A stretch of 64,000 nt of DNA from assembly GCF_040112705.1 (NCBI RefSeq), contig NZ_CP157804.1, positions 2,598,001 through 2,662,000 on the forward strand. The letters are read 5' to 3'. The stretch is from Flagellimonas sp. MMG031 (lineage in GTDB: Bacteria > Bacteroidota > Bacteroidia > Flavobacteriales > Flavobacteriaceae). A model generated the notes under the pieces. The model was not told where the DNA came from. It did no database searches and saw only the letters and a program-made list of their open reading frames with translations. Shown here in pieces: positions 16,608-26,012 of the stretch (positions are counted from its first letter, which is position 1; each line of letters begins with the position of its first letter). The translations under genes and the position numbers were made by a program.

Positions 16608-19448
16608 TTGGTATTGGTCCCATCTAGAATACTACTTTGCGTTTTGCTCGTTTTATCCTTTTTGTGCCCCCAACTTTGGGGACAGCACACCAACGAGATA
16701 GTGGCCACTTTGGACGACCCAACGAACCAAATACGTATTCGGCAACACTTTACGTACCACAACCAATCGGACAAAGGACTGTCTACCCTTTATTTCAACG
16801 ATTGGAACCATGCCTACTCCAATAAAAACACGGCTCTTGCCAAACGTTTTGGGGAGGAGTTCAACAGAAGTTTGCACTTGGCAAAGGATAGGGAAAGAGG
16901 CTATACTACCATCAAGACTATAGTGGACAACAACTATGTTGGATTGGACTGGAAAAGGGAAGGCAATTCGGATTTTATCACCGTCAACCTGAACGAAGTC
17001 CTAAAACCCAATGAATCCATACAACTCTTTTTCACCTACACCATCAAACTGCCGAGCGCCAAATTTACCGGATACGGACATCGGGATGATGGGGGTTACC
17101 ATTTAAAGGATTGGTATTTTTCCCCTGCTGTTTTTGACGGGGAATGGCATCTGTACAACAACATCAACCTGAACGATATTTATACTGATGTGACCAATAC
17201 CCGAATCAACTTTACCTTTCCCGAAAACCTGTTTTTGGTGTCAAATTATAGAAAGTCGAGCGTTTCAGGGTTTCCAAATGGGCAATACACGCAATTGATC
17301 GGGGACAATAGAAAAAACTGTGAGATCATTTTGACCGTGGATGACCGTTTCACCAAGCACGTCACCGACTTCGTCACCGTTTCCACGGATATCGAATCGA
17401 ACAAATATGAGGAAATTGCACAGGGCATCTCCATTTTAAAAATTGCGCAGTTCCTTCAAGAAAATATGGGTTCCTATCCGCACGGAAACCTGTTGGTTTC
17501 TGAATTTGACTACAACCGCTCGCCGCTCTACGGCATCAATCAGTTGCCTTCTTTCATCAGACCTTACGAAGAACAGTTCCAGTTTGAGATGAAGTTTCTC
17601 AAAACGGCTATCCGAAGCTACTTGAAAGAATCGCTCTATTTGAATCCGAGAAAGGAACGCTGGGTAAACGATGCCATTGGGTATTACTTGATGATCAAAT
17701 ACGTGGAAGAGTTCTATCCCGACCAAAAACTGATAGGGAAGCTTTCCAGAATTTGGGGCGTAAGGAGCTTTCATTTGGCCAAAATGGATTTTAACGAGCA
17801 ATATGCACTTTTCAGCATGCTTTCGGCCCGAAAGAACATCGACCAGGCATTGACCACTTCGAATGACTCCCTGATCAAGTTCAACGAACGTATTGCCAAC
17901 GGCTATAAGGCTGGATTGGGAATGTCCTACCTATCGGCCTATTTGGGCGAAAAGAAGATAGACAGTACGGTGTTGGACTTTTATAAAAACTACAAACAGC
18001 AGCAAAGAGTAAGTGCTGCGGACTTTAGAAAAACCATTGAAAAATATGCGGATAAGGAGGTGGATTGGTTTTTTGAGGAATATGTAGGCTCGGATAAAAA
18101 GATTGATTTCAAGATCAAGAGTGTTGAAAAAACCGAGGATTCCATCACCTTTATGCTCAAGAACAAGCGGGGAACCAATGTGCCGATATCGCTTTTTGGA
18201 CTGGAGAACGACTCTGTAGTCTCCCAATACTGGTTCAGCAATATTGATTCCACCAAGAGCTTTACCATTCCGCGAGGAAGTGAAGACCGTTTGGTGTTGA
18301 ACTACGACCAAAAGATCCCGGAATTCAACCAACGGGATAATTGGAAAACCTTGAATGGATGGTTTTCCAGCAATAAAAAACTAAAGTTTCAATTTTTTAA
18401 GGATACCGAAGACCCTTATTACAATCAGGTGTTTTATGTGCCCATCATGAACTTTAACCTTTATGACGGTGTAACCCCAGGGTTGCGATTGTACAACAAA
18501 ACCTTCTTGGAGCGCCCATTTGAATATGATATAGCCCCCACCTATTCCTTTTTGGAACGCACCATGGTGGGTAAAGTGGGATTCCGATATCGGAAATATC
18601 ATAACAAAACAGGTCTTTTTGTGACCAACTACTCCTTCTCGGCCTCCACTTCCCATTTTGAGCAAAATTCAAGGTTTTCTACGGTAACGCCGGCCATTAG
18701 TTTTGGATGGCGCCCCAACGATTTATTGTCCAACCGAAGGCAATATCTTCTTTTAAGGTACCGGAATGTGTTTAGGAGCATTGATGAGAGTTTACAGGGA
18801 GAACTGGAGACCGACCCTGATTATGGGGTGTTGAATGCACGCTTTACCGATGTGGACAACAGCATAATCAATTACTCCTCTTGGTCCATAGATGCACAAC
18901 ATTCCAGTGAGTTCAGCAAGCTGGCGTTCGAATGGGAATACCGAAAACTCTTCCAGAGCAATAGGCAGTTGAACCTTCGCTTCTACGCAGGAAAGTTTTT
19001 GCGCAATACCACGAATTCCAACTTTTTTAGCTTTGCACTGGACAGACCTACGGATTATATGTTCGACCTTGCCTATTTGGGTAGGTCGGAAGATTCCGGA
19101 ATCTACAGTCAACAGGTAATCATTGCTGAAGGAGGATTCAAATCAAAGTTAGAGAATCCATTTGCGAACGATTGGATTGCCACCACCAATGCCAGCACCA
19201 ACATTTGGCGTTGGATCGAGGCTTATGGGGATGTTGGCTTTATAAAAAATAAAGGAGAGAACACCCGTTTTGTTTACGACTCCGGTATCCGTCTCAACTT
19301 GGTCACGGATTACTTTGAACTTTACTTTCCCGTGTATTCCAACAGAGGTTGGGAAATTGCGCAAAACGACTATGGACAACGTATCCGATTTATTGTTACC
19401 TTAAGTCCTAGAACACTTACCGGGCTATTTACCCGAAAGTGGTTTTAA
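16608..19448 (+). CDS. Degenerate M1-peptidase-like protein fused to outer-membrane beta-barrel
   Basis: This 946-residue protein has a signal peptide and an N-terminal region resembling the M1 (gluzincin) aminopeptidase fold. From about residue 590 there are repeated amphipathic strands ending in aromatic residues up to a final RKWF, as in outer-membrane barrels. The place where HEXXH should stand (about residues 330-375) has no HEXXH and no downstream glutamate ligand, so it is unlikely to be an active zinc peptidase. No ATG is available near the start; translation probably begins at TTG 16608 (or 16614), 7 bases after the LOG stop, suggesting coupling. Related flavobacterial proteins are often labelled metalloprotease. 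Its function is unknown. Confidence 0.75.
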   Translation: MVLVPSRILLCVLLVLSFLCPQLWGQHTNEIVATLDDPTNQIRIRQHFTYHNQSDKGLSTLYFNDWNHAYSNKNTALAKRFGEEFNRSLHLAKDRERGYTTIKTIVDNNYVGLDWKREGNSDFITVNLNEVLKPNESIQLFFTYTIKLPSAKFTGYGHRDDGGYHLKDWYFSPAVFDGEWHLYNNINLNDIYTDVTNTRINFTFPENLFLVSNYRKSSVSGFPNGQYTQLIGDNRKNCEIILTVDDRFTKHVTDFVTVSTDIESNKYEEIAQGISILKIAQFLQENMGSYPHGNLLVSEFDYNRSPLYGINQLPSFIRPYEEQFQFEMKFLKTAIRSYLKESLYLNPRKERWVNDAIGYYLMIKYVEEFYPDQKLIGKLSRIWGVRSFHLAKMDFNEQYALFSMLSARKNIDQALTTSNDSLIKFNERIANGYKAGLGMSYLSAYLGEKKIDSTVLDFYKNYKQQQRVSAADFRKTIEKYADKEVDWFFEEYVGSDKKIDFKIKSVEKTEDSITFMLKNKRGTNVPISLFGLENDSVVSQYWFSNIDSTKSFTIPRGSEDRLVLNYDQKIPEFNQRDNWKTLNGWFSSNKKLKFQFFKDTEDPYYNQVFYVPIMNFNLYDGVTPGLRLYNKTFLERPFEYDIAPTYSFLERTMVGKVGFRYRKYHNKTGLFVTNYSFSASTSHFEQNSRFSTVTPAISFGWRPNDLLSNRRQYLLLRYRNVFRSIDESLQGELETDPDYGVLNARFTDVDNSIINYSSWSIDAQHSSEFSKLAFEWEYRKLFQSNRQLNLRFYAGKFLRNTTNSNFFSFALDRPTDYMFDLAYLGRSEDSGIYSQQVIIAEGGFKSKLENPFANDWIATTNASTNIWRWIEAYGDVGFIKNKGENTRFVYDSGIRLNLVTDYFELYFPVYSNRGWEIAQNDYGQRIRFIVTLSPRTLTGLFTRKWF

Positions 19449-19555
19449 TTATCAATTTGACAATGCAGTCGCTTATTTTGGGGTGTTTTTTACAAAATCA
19501 CCATTTATTGTGATAAATTATTGAGGGTATTTAATTTTATTAACACCGTTCAATA

Positions 19556-19586
19556 TTGCTATTTAGACGGATTTTTAGTAATTTCG
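19556..19586 (+). promoter_or_regulatory. Promoter candidate for the E1 dehydrogenase gene
   Basis: TTG (19556-19558), a 20-base spacer, then TAATTTCG (19579-19586), a 7/8 match to TAnnTTTG. The expected transcript start lies just before the ATG at 19606. Confidence 0.4.
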
Positions 19587-19605
19587 CAGAAATCTTAATC
19601 AGTCC

Positions 19606-22017
19606 ATGAAACCTAATCCTAGTACAAGCAGCGATATTTCTTTTGACGATTTTAAGTCCCAGATTCTTCAAGATTATGAGACAGCCGTCACCAGCAGGGA
19701 ATGTAGTGTTCTAGGACGAAGGGAAGTACTTTCAGGCAAAGCCAAATTTGGAATTTTTGGAGACGGAAAAGAACTTCCCCAACTGGCAATGGCCCGGGCA
19801 TTCCAAGATGGTGATTTTAGGAGCGGATACTACCGCGACCAGACCTTTATGATGGCATTGGGGCACTTGACACCAAAAGCTTTCTTTCATGGATTGTATG
19901 CCACTACCGACCTTGAAAAGGAACCCATGAGTGCCGGAAGGCAAATGGGAGGGCACTTTGTAACGCACAGTTTGAACGAGGACGGGACTTGGAAAAACCT
20001 TACCGAACAAAAAAATAGCAGTGCGGATATTTCCTGTACCGCAGGGCAGATGCCACGATTGTTGGGATTGGCCCAAGCCTCCAAAATATATCGCCACGTA
20101 GAGGGCATTGACCAGACCAACTTTTCCAAAAACGGAAATGAAGTGGCCTGGGGTACCATTGGAAACGCAAGTACCAGCGAGGGTCATTTTTTTGAGACCT
20201 TGAACGCCGCAGGAGTCATGCAGGTTCCCATGGTGATAAGTGTTTGGGACGATGACTACGGTATTTCCGTGCCTTCTGAGTTCCATACCACCAAAGGTGA
20301 TATCTCAGAAGCACTGAGCGGACTGCAACGGGACGATGAAAACAACGGCTACGAAATCCTCAAGGTGAAGGGATGGGATTATACCGCCCTTATCCATACG
20401 TTCGAGAACGCATCGGATATTGCACGTGAAAACCACGTGCCCGTGCTCATTCACGTTACGGAACTCACCCAGCCTCAGGGGCATTCCACTTCCGGGTCCC
20501 ATGAAAGATATAAATCGGCGGAACGTTTGGAATGGGAACGCGAAAACGATTGTAACAAACGGTTCAGGGAGTGGATTCTGGAAAACGGCATCAGTACCGA
20601 AGAGGATTTGAAAAAACTGGAACGAGACATCAAACACAAAGTCCGTTCTGCCAAAAAAGAAGCTTGGTCCGAATTTTTAAGGCCACAACTCGCTGCCAAA
20701 AAAGAATTGGTCGTATTGCTCGAAAAAGTCGCCAATCAAAGTGCCAATAGGGCGTTCATCAACAAATTGAAAAATGATTTGATCGCAATTGAAGAGCCCT
20801 TAAAAAAGGATTTGGCATCCAAATCCAGACAGGCACTCCGTTATTTGTTGGGTGAATCCTTCGCAGAAAAAAAACAACTTCAACAGTGGGTCAACCAATT
20901 TTTGGCCACCAACGAACCACAATACAGCTCACACCTATATAATGAAGTGGGTAACAAGGCTACCAACATTGCCCCTATTCCTCCATCATATGCTGATGAT
21001 GCCGAAGAAGTGGATGGCAGGATCATATTAAGGGATAATTTTGACTCCCTTTTCTCCCAATATCCAGAAGCTTTGATTTTTGGTGAGGATACGGGTAATA
21101 TTGGGGACGTTAACCAAGGGCTCGAAGGACTTCAGAAAAAATATGGTGAATTGCGAATTGCCGATACCGGAATCCGTGAAACTACCATTATTGGCCAAGG
21201 GATTGGAATGGCCATGCGCGGACTGCGACCCATTGCCGAAATACAATATTTGGATTACATTCTGTATGCCGTACAAACCTTAAGCGATGACCTTGCGACC
21301 TTGATGTACCGGACCGTTGGCAAGCAAAAAGCCCCTCTCATCGTTCGTACACGAGGGCACCGCTTGGAAGGTATCTGGCATTCAGGCTCACCTATGGGCG
21401 GACTGATTCATTTACTGCGCGGAATGTACATTTTGACGCCAAGGAACATGACGCAGGCCGCAGGTTTTTACAATACCTTGATGAAAAGTGATGAACCAGC
21501 CTTGGTCATCGAAAGCCTGAACGGTTACCGCCTCAAAGAAAAGAAACCTTCCAATCTGGGTGAATTTTGCACACCTATCGGAAAGGTGGAAACCTTGAAG
21601 GAAGGAAACGATATTACGCTGTTATCCTATGGTTCCACACTTCGTATTGTGGAAAAAGTAGCCCAAGACCTGCTGGAGGTCGGTATTGATGCCGAAGTCA
21701 TCGACGCCCAGTCACTGCTCCCTTTTGATTTGGACCATGATGTGGTGAAAAGCCTCCAAAAAACAAACCGACTGTTGGTCATCGACGAAGATGTACCGGG
21801 TGGATGCTCCGCATATCTGCTTCAAGAAGTAGTGGAGAAACAAGGCGGGTATCGTTATTTGGACAGCGCACCACAAACCCTTTCCGCCAAGGCGCACAGA
21901 CCTGCCTATGCTTCGGATGGTGATTATTTTTCCAAACCCAATGCTGAGGATATTTTTGAGAAAGTGTACCAAATCATGCACGAAGTGGACCCAAAATCAT
22001 ACCCTGAATTGAGGTGA
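19606..22017 (+). CDS. 2-oxoacid dehydrogenase E1, fused alpha and beta subunits
   Basis: The 803-residue protein joins an E1 alpha part (residues 1 to about 370) and an E1 beta part (about 460-803) of a branched-chain-type 2-oxoacid dehydrogenase, which decarboxylates the 2-oxoacid with thiamine diphosphate and passes the acyl group to lipoyl-E2. The beta part shows FGEDTGNIGDV and RIADTGIRETTIIGQGIG. In the alpha part the usual GDG...NN cofactor motif reads GNA (186-188) ... WDDDYG (214-219), so the two metal ligands Asp and Asn seem exchanged. Fused E1 of this kind is common in Bacteroidota. No E2 or E3 gene is adjacent. Branched-chain substrates are the usual assignment. Confidence 0.9.
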   Translation: MKPNPSTSSDISFDDFKSQILQDYETAVTSRECSVLGRREVLSGKAKFGIFGDGKELPQLAMARAFQDGDFRSGYYRDQTFMMALGHLTPKAFFHGLYATTDLEKEPMSAGRQMGGHFVTHSLNEDGTWKNLTEQKNSSADISCTAGQMPRLLGLAQASKIYRHVEGIDQTNFSKNGNEVAWGTIGNASTSEGHFFETLNAAGVMQVPMVISVWDDDYGISVPSEFHTTKGDISEALSGLQRDDENNGYEILKVKGWDYTALIHTFENASDIARENHVPVLIHVTELTQPQGHSTSGSHERYKSAERLEWERENDCNKRFREWILENGISTEEDLKKLERDIKHKVRSAKKEAWSEFLRPQLAAKKELVVLLEKVANQSANRAFINKLKNDLIAIEEPLKKDLASKSRQALRYLLGESFAEKKQLQQWVNQFLATNEPQYSSHLYNEVGNKATNIAPIPPSYADDAEEVDGRIILRDNFDSLFSQYPEALIFGEDTGNIGDVNQGLEGLQKKYGELRIADTGIRETTIIGQGIGMAMRGLRPIAEIQYLDYILYAVQTLSDDLATLMYRTVGKQKAPLIVRTRGHRLEGIWHSGSPMGGLIHLLRGMYILTPRNMTQAAGFYNTLMKSDEPALVIESLNGYRLKEKKPSNLGEFCTPIGKVETLKEGNDITLLSYGSTLRIVEKVAQDLLEVGIDAEVIDAQSLLPFDLDHDVVKSLQKTNRLLVIDEDVPGGCSAYLLQEVVEKQGGYRYLDSAPQTLSAKAHRPAYASDGDYFSKPNAEDIFEKVYQIMHEVDPKSYPELR

Positions 22018-22114
22018 TTTTTCTACATCCGTCAACTCAAAGCACCTTTTCATTAATTTATGTTGTTCTATTTAAAACATAATTTATATTTTCACGTGGA
22101 TTAAATTTCCCCAC

Positions 22115-22492
22115 ATGAAAAATAACACTCTGATTCACCTTGGGCTGGCCATACTTCGAATTGTACCATCTGCTTTTATGCTGACCCACGGTTATCCCAA
22201 ATTGATGAACCTTATCAACGGGAATACTGAATTCGCCAATCCTTTTGGTATTGGACAGGCTCCTTCCCTATTTTTGACGGTTGTAGCCGAATTTGTGTGC
22301 CCGTTACTTATCATTATTGGATTTAAAACCAGATGGGCAGCTATTCCAACCGCAATCACCATGTTCGTTGCAGGCTTTATGATTCATGGGGCAGACCCCT
22401 TTGGCAAAAAGGAAATGGCATTGCTTTACCTTACCATTTTTGTAGTGATCATGCTGCTGGGGCCTGGTAAATACAGTGTGGACAAAAAGTAA
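22115..22492 (+). CDS. DoxX family membrane protein
   Basis: The 125-residue protein has four predicted membrane helices and the DoxX-family pattern of LRIVPSAFMLTHGYPKL at the N-terminus and a glycine-rich second half (FVAGFMIHGADPFGKKE). DoxX-like proteins sit in the inner membrane; roles in thiosulfate:quinone oxidation or redox stress are known for a few members only. The gene is preceded by a sequence catccgtcaact (22026-22037) that resembles one unit of the iterated motif described elsewhere in this window. It converges with holA, leaving only two bases between the stops. Confidence 0.88.
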   Translation: MKNNTLIHLGLAILRIVPSAFMLTHGYPKLMNLINGNTEFANPFGIGQAPSLFLTVVAEFVCPLLIIIGFKTRWAAIPTAITMFVAGFMIHGADPFGKKEMALLYLTIFVVIMLLGPGKYSVDKK

Positions 22493-22494
22493 GC

Positions 22495-23496
22495 TTAGAG
22501 TATTTCGGACAAGAGTTCTTTCAGCAAATCGGCCTGCGCCATATTGCTGGCTCCCACACCTTTGCCCTTTAAATCCAATTTTCTTAGGCTGGAGATAACC
22601 CCGCTCACCCTTTTCATGGGATAGTTTCGCGCCGCTACCACATACTCATTTACAAAGTAAGGGCTCACGCCCAATACCTTGGCCACATTGCCCGGTGAAT
22701 GATCCTTTAGGCCATGGTACTGTAGCAATTGCGTAAAAAAGGTGTTCAACAAGGTAACCGTCACTACAAAGGGATTGTCCTTAGGGTTTTGTGCAAAATA
22801 GTCTATGATCCGCGAGGCCTTTTTAACATCCCGCTCTCCAATGGCCTTTTTTAATTCAAAGTTGTTGAAATCCTTACTGATGCCAATATGCTCCTCAACC
22901 AATTCAGGGGTAATCTCTACATTCGGCGGTACGATCAAGGTCAACTTGTCCAGTTCATTGCTGATTTTACTGAGGTCTGTTCCCAAAAACTCCACAAGCA
23001 TAATGCACGCCTTGGGGGAAATTCTGTATTGCTTGCCGCCAAGGGTTCTTCGAATCCAGTCGGCCACCTGATTCTCGTAAAGCTTTTTGCTCTCAAACAG
23101 CTCTCCCTTTTTCTGAATGGCCTTGTAGAGCTTTTTTCGCTTGTCGAGCTTTTTGTATTTGTAACAGAGTACCAAAATCGTGGTCTGTTGGGGGTTTTCG
23201 GCATAAGGTACCAACTGCTCAATGGTACGGGATAGGTGTTGCGCTTCTTTAACGATTACCACCTGATACTGCGCCATCATGGGAAAACGCTTGGCATTGG
23301 CGACCACTTCATCGATTGAGGTATCCTTTCCATAAAGCACCATTTGATTAAAACCACGCTCATCCTCCGTTAGCACGTTTTCGGCTATGAACTGCGAAAT
23401 ACGATCAATGTAATAGGGCTCCTCCCCCATTAAAAAATAAATGGGCTTTGGGCTTCCCTGCTTAATTTCCGATACGATTTCCTTTACTTTGTCCAT
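22495..23496 (-). CDS. holA: DNA polymerase III subunit delta
   Basis: The 333-residue protein is the delta subunit of the clamp loader, which opens the beta sliding clamp. The N-terminal AAA+-like domain begins VKEIVSEIKQGSPKPIYFLMGEEPYYID, with no active P-loop as is normal for delta. The later segments VADWIRRTL, ISPKACIMLVEFLGTDL and FELKKAIGERDVKKASRIID are family signatures, and the C-terminal collar domain completes the protein. It is divergent from the HsdR-N-like gene next to it, a neighbour pair often seen in Bacteroidota. Confidence 0.93.
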   Translation of the reverse strand: MDKVKEIVSEIKQGSPKPIYFLMGEEPYYIDRISQFIAENVLTEDERGFNQMVLYGKDTSIDEVVANAKRFPMMAQYQVVIVKEAQHLSRTIEQLVPYAENPQQTTILVLCYKYKKLDKRKKLYKAIQKKGELFESKKLYENQVADWIRRTLGGKQYRISPKACIMLVEFLGTDLSKISNELDKLTLIVPPNVEITPELVEEHIGISKDFNNFELKKAIGERDVKKASRIIDYFAQNPKDNPFVVTVTLLNTFFTQLLQYHGLKDHSPGNVAKVLGVSPYFVNEYVVAARNYPMKRVSGVISSLRKLDLKGKGVGASNMAQADLLKELLSEIL

Positions 23497-23522
23497 TGAA
23501 AATATTTCACCAGTTTTGTCTT

Positions 23523-23969
23523 ATGCAAGACCTTAACTTTCCACCATACTCATTTCGAATCAAAAATAGCCAAAATAGACAGTACATTTTTGACGGTATC
23601 CGTAAAAAGTTTGTGGTACTCCAACCCGAAGAATGGGTACGGCAGCATGTGCTCCGGTATTTGGTGTTCACAAAAAACTACCCCAAAAGCCTTATCAACG
23701 TTGAGAAACAGCTCCTAGTGAACGAACTTAAAAAAAGGTATGACGTGGTGGTCTACAATCCTGACGGCTCCATATTTTTGTTAATTGAGTGCAAGGCACC
23801 GGAAGTGAGGATTACCCAGGCGACATTTGACCAGATAGCCCAGTACAATTATCAATTGGAGGCCCAGCACCTGATGGTCACCAATGGTTTGGACCATTAT
23901 TATTGCGAAATGGACCATGTGAATGAAAAGTATAGGTTTTTAGAGGATATTCCTGATTTTAGCCGTTAA
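23523..23969 (+). CDS. Orphan HsdR N-terminal-domain protein (PD-(D/E)XK fold)
   Basis: The 148-residue protein consists only of the nuclease-fold domain seen at the N-terminus of type I restriction subunits (HSDR_N). The core motif is visible: Asp in KRYDVVVYNPDGS, and ECK in FLLIECKAPEV, with a QxxxYN segment (FDQIAQYNYQL) after it. ATG 23523 gives the normal start; an upstream non-ATG start would overlap the holA start. No HsdM or HsdS is nearby, so it is not a restriction system. Its conserved position beside holA suggests a housekeeping DNA function, which remains unknown. Confidence 0.82.
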   Translation: MQDLNFPPYSFRIKNSQNRQYIFDGIRKKFVVLQPEEWVRQHVLRYLVFTKNYPKSLINVEKQLLVNELKKRYDVVVYNPDGSIFLLIECKAPEVRITQATFDQIAQYNYQLEAQHLMVTNGLDHYYCEMDHVNEKYRFLEDIPDFSR

Positions 23970-23981
23970 TTTGCCTCCGTT

Positions 23982-24983
23982 TTGAAAATCGCCGTAGTCA
24001 TACTCAACTGGAATGGAGAGGCCCTGCTCGAAAGGTTCCTGCCTTCGGTCCTTGAATATTCCAAAGGAACGGATGTTTATGTGGTGGACAATGCCAGTAC
24101 CGATGGTTCGGTGGCGTATGTTGCACAGCACTACCCCAACATCAACATCATACAGAACAGTTCCAATGGCGGATTTGCCAAAGGGTACAACGAAGGTTTG
24201 CAGCACGTAAAGGCAGATGTGTATTGTCTCTTGAATTCGGATGTTGAAGTGACCCCTGATTGGCTGGAACCTATCCAAAATACCTTTAGTACCCAACCAG
24301 AGGCGGCCATCATTCAACCCAAAATATTGGATTTGATGCAAAAGGACCACTTTGAATATGCCGGAGCTGCAGGCGGATTTTTGGATAAATTTGGGTATCC
24401 GTTCTGTCGGGGACGTATATTTCAGACCATTGAAAAAGATGAGGGTCAATATGATGACATCAGAGAAGTGTTTTGGGCCACAGGAGCTTGCATGTTCATC
24501 AAAAGCGATGTGTTTTGGTCACTTGGCGGTTTTGATGAGGATTATTTTGCCCATCAAGAGGAAATCGACCTTTGCTGGCGTGCACAGAATGCCGGGCACA
24601 AAGTGTTTTATGTAGGGCATAGCCATGTATATCACTTAGGGGGCAGCACCCTATCCAACATGAACCCCAAAAAAACTTTCCTCAATTTTAGGAACTCATT
24701 GTATTCCATCACAAAAAATCTACCGAGGAGACAGGCATGGCCCATTGTGTTTATCCGCCTATTGTTAGATGCCATCGCTGCCCTCCGTTTTATCTTCCAA
24801 TTAAAATTCGATCATTGCTTTGCCATCTTAAGGGCACATTTCAGTTTTTATGGTAACTTTATCAAAATGTACAGAAAGCGGGAAAAAGCTAATTTTATAT
24901 TAAAATATTATGTGGCGACATCCATAGTGTGGTCCTATTTCGTACATCAAATAAAGAATTTTAACATTTTAGTAAAAGATTAA
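23982..24983 (+). CDS. Family 2 glycosyltransferase
   Basis: The 333-residue enzyme has a GT-A fold: VAVVILNWNG-like start (IAVVILNWNG), nucleotide-binding YVVDNASTDGS, the DxD-equivalent LNSDVEV, and the acceptor region ATGACMFIKSDVFWSLGGFDEDYF with EEIDLCWRA. It would transfer a sugar from a nucleotide donor, probably rhamnosyl- or other surface-polysaccharide transfer at the inner face of the membrane. The only start that fits the family N-terminus is TTG at 23982, 12 bases after the preceding stop, which suggests translational coupling. Hydrophobic helices near residues 250-280 may attach it to the membrane. Confidence 0.9.
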   Translation: MKIAVVILNWNGEALLERFLPSVLEYSKGTDVYVVDNASTDGSVAYVAQHYPNINIIQNSSNGGFAKGYNEGLQHVKADVYCLLNSDVEVTPDWLEPIQNTFSTQPEAAIIQPKILDLMQKDHFEYAGAAGGFLDKFGYPFCRGRIFQTIEKDEGQYDDIREVFWATGACMFIKSDVFWSLGGFDEDYFAHQEEIDLCWRAQNAGHKVFYVGHSHVYHLGGSTLSNMNPKKTFLNFRNSLYSITKNLPRRQAWPIVFIRLLLDAIAALRFIFQLKFDHCFAILRAHFSFYGNFIKMYRKREKANFILKYYVATSIVWSYFVHQIKNFNILVKD

Positions 24984-25078
24984 CGATACCGAAATAAGCG
25001 AGCCTTGCTTTTTATCTAATTTTGGTTGAGTTTTTCAAATTTGATATATCTAACAATCCTTAAATTATATTCTGAACT

Positions 25079-25951
25079 ATGAAAAAATTTCTTTTAGGAA
25101 CATTGGCAATGACCGTTCTTTTATCCTCTTGCGTATCGCAGAAGAAATACGCTGAACTGGAGGCCAAACACAAAGAAACCCAAGACCTATTGAACTCTGC
25201 AACCGTTAAATTGAACGATTGCTTGGAAGAAAAAGCTACTGCTGACTCTAGGTTGAAAACCCTCGAAGACCAAAACGCATTCCTTAAGGCAAATAACCAA
25301 GAGCTCATCAACAACATGGGCAACTTGACCACTTTGACCACAAAAGGTGCCGAAAACCTTGAAAAGTCATTGGAAAGCCTACGTGAAAAGGACCTTACCA
25401 TCAGAAAGTTGCAAGATGCCGTTACCCGCAGAGACTCTGTAAACCTTGCATTGGTACAGAGCTTGAAAGGTGTATTGGGCAATTTGGACGACGACGACAT
25501 CGAAATCAGTGTTGAAAAAGGCGTGGTATTTGTTTCCATTTCCGATAAATTGTTGTTCAGAAGCGGAAGCTACAACGTAACCAGTGCTGCAAAAGAAGTA
25601 CTTGGAAAAGTTGCCAAAGTGGTGAACAACAAACCAGACTTTGAGTTTATGGTAGAAGGTCATACCGACAACGTACCATACAGAAGCGGTGTTTTATTGG
25701 ACAACTGGGATTTGAGTGCCAAAAGAGCCACATCCGTTGTTCGTATCCTACAAAACGATTTTGGTGTAGACCCTGCTAGAATGACTGCTGCCGGACGTAG
25801 CTACTACGTACCATTGGTAAGCAACGATACCTCTGCAAACAGAGCCAAAAACAGAAGAACAAGAATCGTTGTACTTCCAAAAATCGATCAGTTCTATAAC
25901 ATGATCGAAGAAGGAATGAAAGATCCTGCCATCGGAGGTACCGGTAAATAA
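25079..25951 (+). CDS. OmpA-family lipoprotein with coiled coil
   Basis: The 290-residue protein has a lipoprotein signal ending LLSSC (Cys18), a long coiled coil (about residues 22-125), and a C-terminal OmpA/MotB domain that binds peptidoglycan. The binding signature is VEGHTDNVPYRSG, followed by LSAKRATSVVRIL and RMTAAGRSYYVPL with NRRTRIVVLPK. It probably links outer membrane and cell wall. Codon use favours a narrow set and a strong terminator follows, both in keeping with high expression. A paralogue that has lost the peptidoglycan motif is at 35837-36610. Confidence 0.93.
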   Translation: MKKFLLGTLAMTVLLSSCVSQKKYAELEAKHKETQDLLNSATVKLNDCLEEKATADSRLKTLEDQNAFLKANNQELINNMGNLTTLTTKGAENLEKSLESLREKDLTIRKLQDAVTRRDSVNLALVQSLKGVLGNLDDDDIEISVEKGVVFVSISDKLLFRSGSYNVTSAAKEVLGKVAKVVNNKPDFEFMVEGHTDNVPYRSGVLLDNWDLSAKRATSVVRILQNDFGVDPARMTAAGRSYYVPLVSNDTSANRAKNRRTRIVVLPKIDQFYNMIEEGMKDPAIGGTGK

Positions 25952-25973
25952 GTTATGGCAATAGCTAAAAAAG

Positions 25974-26001
25974 AAAAGCGGCCAATTAGGCCGCTTTTTT
26001 T
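25974..26001 (+). terminator. Rho-independent terminator after the OmpA gene
   Basis: Stem GCGGCC (25978-25983), loop AATTA, stem GGCCGC (25989-25994), followed by seven T and preceded by a run of A. It lies 22 bases past the OmpA stop. The minus-strand sequence also ends in T-rich sequence, so it can serve the convergent YciO-like gene as well. Confidence 0.92.
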
Positions 26002-26012
26002 ATATACAGTTA

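Noticed and set aside
22026..22037. A catccgtcaact unit before the DoxX gene as a regulator site.
   Set aside because: Single copy with no phased second unit, so it is not listed as a regulatory array.
23523..23969. A type I restriction-modification system.
   Set aside because: Only an isolated HsdR-N domain is present; no methylase or specificity genes are nearby.
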